A DNA stretch of 64,000 bases. Source: Phaseolus vulgaris. Its lineage: Eukaryota > Streptophyta > Magnoliopsida > Fabales > Fabaceae. Each line of letters begins with the position of its first letter. Positions within the stretch are counted from its first letter, which is position 1. Shown in pieces: positions 22,251 through 34,408 of this stretch. The notes beneath the pieces are model-generated. The model was not told the origin of the DNA. It searched no databases and saw only the letters and a list, made by a program, of their open reading frames with translations. The position numbers were made by a program, and so were the translations under genes. The stretch spans positions 26,140,611 to 26,204,610 of the forward strand of contig NC_023754.2 of NCBI RefSeq assembly GCF_000499845.2, read 5' to 3'.

Positions 22251-25200
22251 ATGTGGAGGTTGAAGATAGGAGATGGAGGGAAGAATCCATACATATTTAG
22301 CACAAACAATTTTGTGGGAAGACAAACATGGGAGTTTGATTCTGAAGCAGGAACTGATGAAGAAAGAGCCCAGGTGGAAGCTGCTCGTCAAGATTTCTAT
22401 CAAAACCGCTTTAAGCTCAAGGCTTGTGGTGATCGACTATGGCGATTTCAGGTACTTCTTCTTTATTATCTGAACCAAAACCTCATTCTTCAGGGCAAAA
22501 AGTGTAGTAAGCCATTGTTTAACTATTTTAAAATTATATTATTGTGTGGCATTTCGAAAAGGAAAGATATTAAAGAAATAAATAATATAAGTATATTTGT
22601 ACAGATTTTGAGGGAAAAGAAGTTCAAACAAAAAATAAGGAAAGTGAAGATAGAAGATGATGAAGAAATAACATGGGAGAAGGCTACTCTCACCCTAAAG
22701 AGGACCTCTCATTACCTGTCGGCACTGCAAACTAGCGATGGCCATTGGCCTGCTCACGTCGGGGGTTCTCACTTTTTCATTCCTATCATGGTAACTTCAA
22801 TTTATTAGAATATGAGTATCACACTTCTACTTTTTCTCTTGCCTTTATATTACAGTTTCATAAACTATTTATTTTATTTATATTTATTATTATTATTAAT
22901 ATTATTATTATTATATAGTATTAATGAAAAACTAAAATCAAACTTGTATAGTATTACAATCAATATAACATTTTGTAATTTAAGAAGTTGAAATCTAGAA
23001 AATTGTAGCATAAACAATACTTTTATATATGTTTCAGGTTTTTTCCATCTACGTTACAGGACATCTTGATTTTGTATTTCCAAAAGAATATTGTAAAGAA
23101 ATTCTTCGTTATTTATATAATCATCAGGTAAACTTGCTAAATTTCAATGTACTCAATTTACATATAATTTTTATTAATTTAATAAAAAATAAAAACAAAA
23201 TACAAGGATAAAAATGAATACTAATGAGTATAGTTTGATGTGAAGAACGAAGATGGAGGGTGGGGATTGCACATTGAGGGTCCTAGCACCATGTATGGTA
23301 CCACACTGAATTATATAAGTATGAGAATTCTCGGAGAAGGAGCTAATGGAGGTCATAACAATGCTTGTGCTAAGGCCAGAAAGTGGATTCATGATCATGG
23401 TAGCGTAACACATGTACCTTCATGGGGAAAATTTTGGCTTTCGGTATGAATATGCTTTTATACAATTTAATAAACACATAAGTAAACGTAAGCATGTCAC
23501 TTATTTAAATTATATTATTCTTTGTAGGTACTTGGTATAGTTGATTGGAGTGGATGCAACCCACTGCCCCCTGAATTTTGGATACTTCCCACTTTTCTCC
23601 CCATGCATCCTGGTTAAATTTTTACTAAATTACTATAAGAAATAGGAGTAAATCATTATTAAATTAACTATTATTGTATCTTATTTTCATCTTAAATAAC
23701 GCAGCTAAAATGTGGTATTATTGTCGATCTGTATACCTGCCCATGTCATATATATATGGAAAAAGATTTGTATGTCCAACCACACCATTAATCACAGATT
23801 TAAGAGAAGAACTATTTACTCAACCATATGATGAAAGTACTTGGAAGAAAGCACGTCACAAATGCGCAAAGGTAATAAATATTTTATCATCAATAGAAAT
23901 GTGTTCGGTTGAATTTACGAAAATTATAATTTTTTAATTAAATTTTAAAAATTGTACGTAATTAGTTCGATCAAAATTTAAAAGAAAAATAACTTTAAAA
24001 TTATAAAAGAAAAAAAATTAACATAACATGTGTGTAAAATCTCTGATAAAAATGATAATAGTGTATTTTACATATATGACAGGAAGATCTCTATTATCCC
24101 CATCATTGGATACAAGATCTAATATGGGATAGTGCTTATTTATTTACTGAACCACTCCTTACACGTTGGCCTTTCAATAAGTTGGTTAGAGAAAAAGCAC
24201 TTGAAGTAACAATGAAGCTTATTCACTATGAAGATGAAAATAGTCGATATACCGATGGTGGGTGTGTGAACAAGGTAATCATCATAATTTTAAAGCATAA
24301 ATATTATTTCTAAAATGCATCAATTGTGATTTTTAGTTTTTTCTCCACAAAGAAACTTCATTCAAATACGCCTCTATCATATCTGTGTTTTGTAGGCTTT
24401 ATCTATGCTTGCATGTTGGGTAGAAGATCCAAATGGAGATGCTTTTAAGAAGCATGTTGTAAGGATCCCAGATTTTTTATGGCTTTCAGAAGATGGAATG
24501 TGTGTACAGGTACAATACAACGTGTATTGTCAATTTCTTTTTTTCACTAGAGCATTATAATATCTAAATACAATTCAATCATGTTATTTATAATCACTAG
24601 AAAATAGATAACCATTAAAGATGATAACTTAATTAATGCAATTGTCTATATATGTAGGGACTTTATTCGCAATCATGGGATGCTGGTTTCATTGTTCAAG
24701 CTCTTCTTGCTACTAATCTAATTGATGATCTTGGTCCCACACTTGCAAAAGCACATGATTTTATCAAGAAATCTCAGGTGAGTATATGATAAAATTACAA
24801 TTAAGAAACAACATTTTTAATTAATGTTCAATATATTCATAAGTAGGTATTCATTAGTTTTATCAAGCAATAATGAATTGATTTGGTCATATTATAGGTA
24901 GTAGAAAATCGTTCAGGAGATTTTAAGAGTATGTTTCATAACATTTCTAAAGGGTCTTGGACCCTTGCCGACAGAGACCATGGGTTACAAATTTCTGACG
25001 GCACTGCAGGATGTATGAAGGTATTTAACTAGTTAGGTTACAAAACATTTTAATGTGTTAAATAACTTAATGGATTACAAGATATATATGTTATATAGTT
25101 CTAACTAACTAATCACTCATGTTTCAGTGTTGTTTACTTTTATCCATGTTGCCACAAGAGATTGTGGGAGAAAAATTGGAACCTGAAAGATTATATGATT

Positions 25201-27166
25201 CGATCAATTTTATATTGTCACTTCAGGTGAGTGTTATAAAATTTGTGGTAGTATACTTTGTAATTCAAAAATGTTTTTTTTTACACCCATGCTCTACCCT
25301 ATACCCCAATAAATATTAATATTTTAATTATTTTTTAATTTTTTAATTTTAAAAATTATTTTAACATTAATTACTTATATTTTCATTAAGATTTTTTTTT
25401 AATTCTTTTATTACAAATATTAATATTTTATTGTAGGTGTAAGGTGAGACAGGATGTAAAAATATCATCATCCTGTAATTTTTACGTGATCAATTTGGTA
25501 ATCGATGGTGTAATGTCTTTATCTTTTGAGAAAATGGAAACTAAAAAAAGGTTGTGTAAAGATTACGAGTAATCCATCTCTATAGATAATTTAAAACATA
25601 AAATAGTAATTATCGAAAGTAAAATTATTTATGTTTTTTCTACTGCTATAAAACAAGTTATATTATTTTTGCTTCACTTCTTTTTCGAATTTTATCATAT
25701 AAATCATAAATTTACTTTCAGTCGTTTCTTTTTATGTCTATACTTTTGTTATACTTTAGAAAAATTACATTAAATTTAATTTTTTACTTCTTAAATTTTA
25801 ATTTGGCAAGCTCTGAAAAAATTAATTAAAAAAAATCGTTTCTTTTCTAAATCTGAAAGATTGTACTCCAGTTTATTGAATTGCTGCACAACGTTAGGTT
25901 CTTTCCATTTAAATTTTAATTTTTTAGATTATGCACATGTTTTTTTGTAATTTAATTATTATATAATTTTCCTTTACTGAATTGTTTACTTATTTAAATT
26001 TTGTGATATATTATATTTTTTACAAAAGTAGAAGTTTGATTACCGCAGAGTAAAAATGGAGGTGTATCTGTGTGGGAGCCAGCAAAAGCTCAAAAGTGGT
26101 TGGAAGTAAGTTTGAATTAAGGTTTTTACAATAACTTCAAATTTGTTAGCTAATGTAAACGTGATTATTTATTTATTTATTTTATTAATTTGTAGCATCT
26201 GAATCCCGCGGAATTTCTTGCTGACATAGTAATTGAGCACGAGTATATTGAGTGTACTGGAGCAACCATTCAGGCTTTAGCGTTGTTCAAAAAACTATAT
26301 CCAAAACATAGAAGACAAGAGATAGAAAATTTCATTGTCAAAGCAGCACAATTCATTGAAGATGAACAATTACCAAATGGAACTTGGCATGGAAACTGGG
26401 GAATTTGCTTCACTTACAGTTCCTGGTTAGCAGTAGGAGGTCTAGTTGCTGTTGGAAAGTCTTACAGTAATTGTGTTGCCATTCGTAAAGCTATGAAATT
26501 TCTACTCTCAATACAAAATGAGGATGGTGGTTGGGGAGAAAGTTATCTTTCATGTTCAATGAAGGTTTGTAATTAAATGGCTATTTGTGACTACAATTTC
26601 CATTAGCTTAAATGTCATTACTTATAAATATTAATGAATGCATATGTGCAACGAAGACGTACGTGCCTCTTGAAGGGAATCGATCAAATATTGGTCAAAC
26701 AGCTTGGGCTCTAATAACTTTGATTCGTGCTGGTCAGGTATTCTCCTCATTTGCACTTCTGTGATTTCAAATCTATGGTATCTTGATTCATATGTGGTTT
26801 ATTATTGTATCCAAAGTAAGTATTTTTTTTACTCCTTTTCTAAATTTTGCATATAGGCTGAGAGAGATCCAACTCCTATTCACCGTGCTGCAAAGTTACT
26901 CATTAATTCTCAGTTAGAAGATGGCGATTGGCCACAACAAGTACCTCTCAAATATCTATCCTTTTTAATTATGGCTTTTAGTTATGTATGATCTTATATC
27001 ATAGCAGCAAAATTGTTTAGTGTTTGTATGTTAATTGTGACAGGAAGCCTTGGGGGCGTTCAAGGGAAGTTGCTTGCTTCATTACCCATTCTACCGAACT
27101 GTTTTTTCAATGTGGGCTTTAACTGAATATCGTAACAATGTTTTAGTGTCATCCACTTCTGTTTAA
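22251..27166 (+). CDS. Oxidosqualene cyclase copy 3, intact, beta-amyrin synthase-like clade
   Basis: Sixteen exons: 22251-22451, 22605-22790, 23038-23127, 23246-23443, 23528-23612, 23705-23871, 24083-24274, 24396-24509, 24658-24777, 24898-25020, 25128-25226, 26049-26105, 26196-26564, 26657-26737, 26857-26940, 27044-27166. Total 2289 bp, 762 residues, no stop or frameshift, all borders GT/AG, same phases as copy 2. The motif equivalent to MWCYCR is MWYYCR. The acid motif is DGTAG (485-489): the Cys and the usually invariant Glu are both replaced by Gly, while Asp485 and the Cys at 564 (ECTGAT) remain. Exon 4 starts NEDGGWG and the C-terminus keeps the Trp of the FPLWAL position (FSMWAL). Introns, the duplicated upstream block and the leader tie it to copy 5. 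Function is likely triterpene cyclisation if the altered acid site works; product unknown. Confidence 0.93.
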
Positions 27167-29130
27167 CTTGATAAGTTGTAAGGTAAAAAAGACAAAGTCA
27201 TACCCATACAAAAATTCGAATATATAAAATCAAAGGTGGTGATCAACTTTAATAACTATATTTCTATTATAGTTTTGAATTTCTGTATTAAACTTACCTT
27301 GATCCTTTCTCTTTGATTCACTGCTGGTAATCTTTGGATAATGTGTCAGTCTCTGGTAGGACTTACTTAATACGGGTCTTCCGAGAGGTGTTGTTATTTT
27401 GTTTGTTGAATATCATGGATGTGTAGATCCATGTGAGATCTATGTGGTTGTTTTATGTTGAGATTTGAAGAAAATTGAATAATTTGAAAATTGATTTATG
27501 TAATTTTTTTATTATTTTGATTTAATTGTGTATATTATAAAATTTTATTTTTACTAGCTTACCCTTACTTTTCTTGCTGTGTTGTGAACTGCAATGATTA
27601 TACTATGTACACAAGTAAATGATTATACAATTGTTAGAGAATCTAGAAGGCTTTAAACTTTTGTTTTGAACTATAAATTGTAAATATTTGTATTTTTATA
27701 AATCCTAATATTGTAATAATAATATTTTGAAAAACTCCAAACCTATATAGAAATCGGTAAAACTTTGTAATAGTTAGATATATTTTCTGGAATGTTACGT
27801 ATGTTAATTAAGAAATCACATAAAATTAATTTAACTTAATTATGATTATGATAATGAGTATTAAAATAAGATATTTTAGTTTTATCGATAATCTAAATTA
27901 TACATATATATAAAATGTCATATGATGAAAAATTAAAGGTTCTCGTATTAGACTTTAGGAAACAAACTTAATAAAATATCCTAACTTTATTAAAATCTTT
28001 AAAATCCTAGTTGGAAGTTTGTTTAAAGTTATATTTATGGTATAACCGTTAGAATAATTTACAGCAATTTAATTGCATAATATTAATTATTTATAAATTA
28101 TCAATAAATATATTTGTATTTGTTAAAATATTTAAAATTTTAAATATGCACTAAAATAATTTTGTTTTAAATTATCATTGAAATATTTATATATGAGTTA
28201 AATTTATTTTACATTATATTTTTTTTCAATACAGTCTTCCTTTGAACAACATAAATATTGAAAGTTCTTCTTTTATATTTTCAATAAATTATTTTTATTG
28301 TTTAAAATATTTTCAGACTTTTTTAAATTTTAATATGAAAGAGCATATTTATAAAATAAATAAATTCCATATAAAATTAATTTAATTAAAATTTAAATAA
28401 AATAATAAAATACATACATTTAAGACTTTTAATTTTAAAATTTCTAAATATATGTTAATTTTGATATATAAATAATTAATCATATTTTTTTTTATCCTTC
28501 CTGAAGATATATTTAAAAAAAAAATAGAACTCAAATTCTCTTTCACGAGTTGCTTACCTAAAGTCACTAATGACCATATTATAAAATTTCATTTAACTAC
28601 AATTTTTTTTAATACTAAAATTTATAATCCTTTTTAATTATCGTTTATTTATTTGATTCAATTTAATTACTCTATGATTGAAAAGTTTATATCATGACTC
28701 AAATGAGTGAAATGGTTTAGGTTGTGAAAAAGGCAGTGAAGACCATAACTACCACTTTTACTAAAATGACACACTAAATATACTTACAAATTAAATTTAA
28801 ATTTATTAGTTTTTTATTTTACTAAAAATAATAGCGAGTACTAGTACTATTTAAAGTGAGAATCTAGATTATTTTAAAAAATGTTAGTATAATCACTTTA
28901 ATTTCTAAATAATCATGAAATTAAGATTTCTGTGTGAAAAAATGAACGGGACAAATATATACATTTCATTGCATATAAGATGACTATTATAATTTATGTC
29001 TCACGTCTTAATTAATCTATCTAAATTAGATGTGAACAATATATAATATTTTTGAAAAAAATTATCTTTATAAAACTTTTTTATTAAATTTAAGTTTGTA
29101 ATATTTTATGCTATATATATTTAATCTTAT
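27167..29130. other. Intergenic, no gene; duplicated repeat pieces
   Basis: AT-rich. About 27990-28500 resembles 41090-41560, and about 28520-28990 resembles 45290-45710 inside intron 2 of copy 4 (shared words such as CACTAATGACCATATTATA and GAGTGAAATGGTTTAGG). No open frame with domain similarity. Confidence 0.6.
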
Positions 29131-29189
29131 TTTTGTTATTGTATCCAAAGTAAGTTTTCTTCTTACTCCTTTTTTAAATTGGCATATAG

Positions 29190-29455
29190 GATGAGAGAGA
29201 TTCAACTCCTCTTCACCGTGTTGCAAAGTTACTCATTAATTCTCACATAGAAGATGGTGATTGGCCCCAATAAGTACCTCTCAAATCTCTATCCTTTTGA
29301 ATTATGGCTCTTAGTTATGTACGAACTTGTATCATTGCAGCAAAATTGTTTAATGTTTGTGTGTGACTTAAATGTTGCAGGAAGCATTGGGGGTGTACAA
29401 GAGAAGTTGTTTGCTGTCTGAATATCGTAACAATGTTTTAGTGTCATCCACTTGA
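29190..29455 (+). pseudogene. OSC 3'-end stub (exons 15 and 16)
   Basis: Exon 15 (29190-29273) has an AG acceptor and 84 bp like its relatives, but its last codon is TAA where copies 2 and 5 have CAA. Exon 16 (29381-29455) has lost about 42 bp between [11 protein letters not shown] and SEYRNNVLV. Sequence from intron 14 (about 29130) and the 3' flank is also present. It is a partial duplicate of the 3' end of copy 2, not an independent gene. Confidence 0.9.
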
Positions 29456-29464
29456 GAAACTAGA

Positions 29465-29845
29465 AGTTTAAGAAGACAAGTTCTTTCAGTGACTAAGGGA
29501 AACATTAACCACTAGACGAGACAAGTTTTTTATTCATATCACGATTTTTATTATATTTATTATTACTAATATAGTTTATACTTATTATTAATATAGTTTA
29601 TACTTATTCTTATTAATAATAATAATAATTATAATAATAATAATTATATTAATAATAATAATAATTATTATTATATTAAAAATAATAATAATGTAAATTA
29701 TATTAATGATAATAATAATATACATTATATATTATTATAAAGTTTCTTTGGTCACGGAAGGAACCTGATTTCGACTCCCGTCGTCAAAATTACATACGAA
29801 TTTTTTCCGTATGTGAAAATCCATATATAATTTGCATTTTTCTTG
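29465..29845. mobile_element. Possible CACTA-like remnant with AT microsatellite
   Basis: This segment replaces about 500 bp of the copy 2 flank (16130-16628). Its right end reads TTTTTCTTGTAATGG, close to a CACTA tip (TTTTCTTGTAGTG), preceded by CCGTATGTGAAAATCC. The centre (29580-29735) is an ATA/AAT microsatellite. The left end is unclear. Confidence 0.4.
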
Positions 29846-30662
29846 TAATGGAAAAAATATTCTCAATTTCATAATTTATAATAATGTCTGAATATATTAT
29901 GGCAATGAGACATTAATCATGTCTATACTAAGAGTAAGAGAAAAAAAGTATGAAAATAGAAAATGAAATAACCTCATATTAATGCACTAGACTCTCTAAG
30001 TAAATCACTTTTTTCCATTTTAAACTGTCAACTGATTTAGAGTTTATGTTTTCGGTCTATTGAGATAAATTTCGACTTTAATTAAATTGAGTTTTATGTA
30101 TACCTTATAGAAAATTTTATAAAAGATGTTTTTTAACTTGTAGAAAGATTATTTCATATTTCCTTTTTTATCTTCTAAAATTGCTTATAAAATAATTTAG
30201 CCCATAAACATTACGAGTCATGCATGAAAATACTGCTTGAACCTTTATAAAAAGCTTTGAATTGAAACAAACTGGTAAGGAAGAATGTCATCAATCAAAA
30301 GTACGTATTCGCTCAATCTCTGATAAAACATAACAAAACCATCCACATTTTACTCCGTTCATCTTTTCCAGTGTGTTGTAAGGTCCCTTTTTCCAATCTG
30401 ATGAAATCCCTTGCCCATGAACATACACAAGTGACACTAAATTTTCACATGCAACAGAAAGATGACAAAATAACTGAATGATGAAAACACGTAACATCAT
30501 TACAGAATGCTCTTACCGATGGAGTGGCATATATTGTTAGACAAGGTAGTACTCAGACATGAGAGCCACTCCTATGACAACTGTAAAGAGCAGTAAGCAT
30601 ATACTATGTGGAATCCCAAATGATGATGTTGAAATCCCACCTTATTCTTATTCTAATGAATG

Positions 30663-30667
30663 ATGAC
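30663..30667. repeat. Target site duplication, left (ATGAC)
   Basis: ATGAC immediately precedes the left LTR and is repeated at 40081-40085 right after the other LTR, the 5-bp duplication expected of Ty3/gypsy integration. Confidence 0.93.
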
Positions 30668-31092
30668 TGTTCCTACAAGATCTAAACCCTGCTGAACACT
30701 TTCTCTGATGATGTCTTTTGTTGTACTTCTCGTCTTGTCGGTCTTTCGGTTGGTCTCCTTTCAGCTGGATCTTCGGCCAGGACACAATGGGGGAGTACCT
30801 GCGAAGACACTCCGACGATCAAGTCAGACCGAGAGCTAAGTACCAGAAGGGTGGGGAGTGAATAGTTACCTTGGGTGATGTGCCTCTTCTGCTATTTATA
30901 CTGCTCTAGGTGGGCTATGGTCGTTGTGGGCCTGCTTTAGGGTCCAAACGAAGGCCCAATTGTGCCTTAACCGTGCTTATCATTTAAGTTGGGTTGTTTA
31001 TACCTAATTACGCGTTTAGCTTCGCCTGTTGTCGTCTAGTCGGTTTTGTCGTCTAGTCGGTCTAGTCGGCCTTTCGGCAATCTGGTAGTACA
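30668..31092 (-). repeat. 3' LTR
   Basis: 425 bp, bounded by TGTTCC and TAGTACA (TG...CA on both strands). On the minus strand it carries TATAAATAG at 30892-30900. It holds an extra 9-bp TCTAGTCGG-type repeat unit relative to the other LTR. Confidence 0.95.
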
Positions 31093-31105
31093 TATGCCCC
31101 CAGGC
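31093..31105 (-). other. Polypurine tract (probable)
   Basis: Reading on the minus strand towards the 3' LTR, CCTGGGGGCATA abuts the LTR start TGTACT. The G-rich run is the likely plus-strand primer. Confidence 0.55.
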
Positions 31106-31309
31106 TCAAGTGAGTTGGTTTAAACGTAACTTAGAGTCGAATTGCCGTGAGCCTTCAGTTGGTTGAGGTTGAGTACGTTGGCTTGTACTCGAGGCGCGTG
31201 TGCGTGGTACTGTGGGATGTGACCGCTGGGTAAGATCTCACACGTTCATTGCATGTGGATCCAATGGTGGGCATTCTTTTTGACGCTTCGCCTTCTCATT
31301 TCTTTCACC

Positions 31310-31317
31310 TATAAATA
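31310..31317 (+). promoter_or_regulatory. TATA box of the antisense retrotransposon gene
   Basis: CCTATAAATAGG lies on the plus strand about 120 bp before the ATG at 31437 and outside the LTR. It is independent of the LTR promoter. Confidence 0.6.
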
Positions 31318-31436
31318 GGAGTGGCAGTGGGCTCCGATTTCTTCGCGTGATCCGTGAAGTAGCTCCGAGAGTCCGACAGCCGAGTAACTTTCCTGCATTC
31401 CTTGTGTATTGGTTGAAGAGTTTCCTAGAGGTAACA

Positions 31437-33417
31437 ATGTCTTTTCTTTCGGCTGTTGCCTCATGTCCTGTGTCTAAGGGGTTTGATAAGGAGAGGCCAT
31501 TGGCTAATGAAATCCCTATCATAGATGCCGAGAATGCCGAAGGCTCTTCTCGGGCTGTCGGTCCTTTAAGTCGAGAAAGTGAGCAACCCGCAGTGTCGTT
31601 GTCATTGAGTGGGTATGCAGGGGAGGAAACCCGAGATGCCGAGTATAGATGGGTACATAGTAGCGTTCGTGAGTTCTTCTCCGATTTTACCAAAGTTTCG
31701 TTGCTCCAGGATTTTGTAGATAGCGTAGATATTGTATTAGATGGTGTGCCTAGTGGTGCCTTCGCTCTTCGTAGGTGTCGAGAGTTCGAGACTGTTTGTT
31801 TGGGCAGGGGGGGAAGGGCGAAAGGATTTTTTCTATTTCTATTCTTGTTTATTTTCGGATATGCATATCCGCTTTCCACTTGATAGTTTTACCATGGAAG
31901 TGCTACACGTTTTAAATGTAGCCCCCACGCAACTGCATCCGAATAGCTGGGCAGCCATCCAGGCTTTTCGGTTGCTTTGCGATGTGTTGAGTCTTAGGCC
32001 GACAGCTAGGTCTTTTCTACATTTCTTTGGCACTAGGCCGGGTGACCGAATATGTTGGTTATCCCTTGTCGGCCAAACCAAAAACAGCCTTTTCGCTCCT
32101 TACACGACATCCTATAAGAACTTTAAGACGGGTTTCTTTAAGGTTGTCATTGAGGAGGGAGGACGACAGTTTTTCTTTGATGGTGAGACACCCAAGTTTC
32201 CTTTTTATTGGACGAAGGATCCGACACGTTTCAATTTATGGCCGAGGTCCCTGATGACCGATGACGACTTGGAAGTGTTATCGGTGTTGGACCACCTTCC
32301 TCACAAGATTCCAACCCGGTCTCTCGTCCGTGCCTACTTGTCCGCTGATAGATGTGTTGATGTTGACGGTATGTGTTTTTACTTGTCTTATCGTGCGCTT
32401 TACTATGACTAACTTTGCTTTCGGCCTTCAGGTATAATGGCAAGTTTGGTGCTGCCAAGTGGTAAGAAAGACTACTTCCGAGAGCTTCGCTTGAAGCGAC
32501 AAGCTCAGATGGCCACAAGGGGGGATACGCCAGGAGGATCGAGTACACCAGATGCCGAGGCCGCTATCCCCATTACCGTGGTGCCGGCTGCCGAGGCCGA
32601 CCGTCCCACCAACCCAAAGAAGCGGAAAGAAGATCATGGCAAGTCTTCTCGACGCCATGGGGAGCGCTCGTCATCCGGAAGGTCTCCCAAGAGAGGCCGA
32701 CTGCCCGGGGGGTCGGGTTCAAGTGGGCATGACTTTCTTGGGCATGATTTGAATGTGGCTGAGAAGGTGAATATCATGCTGAACCCTTACCAGCAAGATG
32801 CGTATCTGTCGGCACGCCCCTCTCAAGTACACGATGCCTTCATGGAGTTGTGTTTTAGGACTTTGGTCCTTGGCAAACGGATGGCATCCGACTTGATGAA
32901 GAGGGACAAGAACGCAGCCGAAGTGGAGGGGCTTCGGGCCAAGTTAAATGAGTCGTCGGCTAGCTTAAAAACAAAACTGGCCGAGAATGTTGTACTTCTG
33001 AAACAGAAGGAAACCTTAGAGGTCGAGGTTCAGAAATGGAAGGAAAAGTTCGAGCTGGCCGAGAGGATGGGTAGAGAGATTGCCGAGAAGGCTGACAACG
33101 AGGTGAAGGGCTTGAAGGAGAGTCTCTCGGACATGGCCCTCACCAACCACCGTGTTGAAGAGAGGATAGAGAAGCTGCTGAAGGAGTTGGAGGTGGCTGA
33201 GGATAGTGTTAAAGAAAAGCACGAGAATGGCTTCAAGAAGGCTCTCCAACAAGCGGCCTTCTTCTATCACGTTCCCTTGGACGAAGGGAAGTTTGATGTG
33301 GACAAGGACTTTCACGAGGGTCAGCTCATGCCGATAGACCAGATACCGAGTTCTACTCAAGCGGCGGTTTCGGCTCCCGTGAAGAATAATGTTGAACTTG
33401 TTGAGTCCGATAGCTAG
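31437..33417 (+). pseudogene. Antisense gene of the retrotransposon, spliced, one frameshift
   Basis: Plus-strand gene opposite to gag-pol. Exon 1 runs from ATG 31437 to 32368 and exon 2 from 32432 to the stop at 33417, with a 63-bp intron (GTATGT...TTCAG) that joins the frame exactly (DVDG/IMASLVL). Exon 1 carries the signature QLHPNSWAAIQAFRLLCDVL of the plant family catalogued as 'putative gypsy type transposon' protein, whose role is unknown. Exon 2 has a basic, nuclear-signal-like stretch (NPKKRKEDHGKSSRR), then a long heptad-rich coiled coil (about residues 145-270 of the exon 2 product) and an acidic tail. Reading frame changes within a run of seven G (31807-31813): upstream and downstream domains are in different frames, consistent with one extra base. 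Confidence 0.8.
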
Positions 33418-33649
33418 GCTTGTCGATGTGCATAGGTCATGTAATTGTTTTGTAGGCCTTTAGCTCTTTTGAGGTCGCGTGCATTTTGCTTTGTAAGCGT
33501 TTGACCTCGTTTTTGTGTAAACATACCCGGCCTGCCGGTTCTCATGATTAATTAAATGACAAGTTATCATTATTACTTTTTGCCAATATCATTCGTACTT
33601 TGTTCTCTTTGGGTGGTGCGCGTACGCTTGACCGAAAGGTTTTTCTTCC

Positions 33650-34250
33650 GTGTTCTCGGCAGGGATTCACTTGGGTGAATTCTTCCTTGGCCGAGAGGTT
33701 TACTTTGAACTCTCTTGGCCGAGAGGTTTTTTATTGTACTCTCGGCAGGGATTTACTTGGGTGAATTCTTCCTTGGCCAAGAGGTTTATTTTGAACTCGC
33801 TTGGCCGAGAGGGTTTTTATTGTACTCTCGGCAGGGATTCACTTGGGTGAATTCTTCCTTGGCCGAGAGGTTTACTTTGAACTCTCTTGGCCGAGAGGTT
33901 TTTTATTGTACTCTCGGCAGGGATTCACTTGGGTGAATTCTTCCTTGGTCGAGAGGTTTATTTTGAACTCTCTTGGCCGAGAGGGTTTTTATTGTACTCT
34001 CGGCAAGAATTCACTTGGGTGAATTCTTCCTTGGCCGAGAGGTTTACTTTGAACTCTCTTGGCCGAGAGGTTTTGTATTGTACTCTCGACAGGGATTCAC
34101 TTGGGTGAATTCTTCCTTGGCCGAGAGGTTTTTTATTGTACTCTCGGCAGGGATTCAGTTGGGTGAATTCTTCCTTGGCCGAGAGGTTTTTTATTGTACT
34201 CTCGGCAGGGATTCACTAGGGTGAATTCTTCCTTGGGCGAGAGGTTTATT
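33650..34250. repeat. 86-bp tandem repeat array in the retrotransposon
   Basis: About eight units built on CAGGGATTCACTTGGGTGAA and CTTGGCCGAGAGGTTTAC. Starts near 33660, 33746, 33832, 33918, 34004 and 34090 are 86 bp apart; the last two units are shortened to 58 bp by loss of one of two CTTGGCCGAGAGG subrepeats. It lies between the antisense gene and pol, in the element's 3' region. Open frames within it are repeat by-products. Confidence 0.93.
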
Positions 34251-34408
34251 TTGATTCTTGTATTAATGATTTGCCAGAGAATTTTGACTGATAAACATGA
34301 TTTCATTGATTGCGGTGCCTCGTTAAAACCTTCTTCAATCAAAAACCCTCGGGAGAGCCCTCTGGGAAAAAAGATTGAAGGTAGGAAAGAGTACACCTAT
34401 GATACATG

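Noticed and set aside
22212..22808. A single long ORF of 198 residues across OSC copy 3 exons 1 and 2
   Set aside because: Intron 1 happens to be open in this copy; the splice borders and comparison with the other copies show two exons.
29740..29790. Possible tRNA gene
   Set aside because: Only a B-box-like word is present on this strand; there is no acceptor stem, A box or cloverleaf on the same strand.
31238..31879. Minus-strand 213-residue ORF
   Set aside because: It is antisense to the spliced plus-strand gene, which has domain, intron and promoter support; this ORF has none.
33650..34224. Series of 66-83 residue ORFs
   Set aside because: Each is one or two units of the 86-bp array read in a frame without stops.
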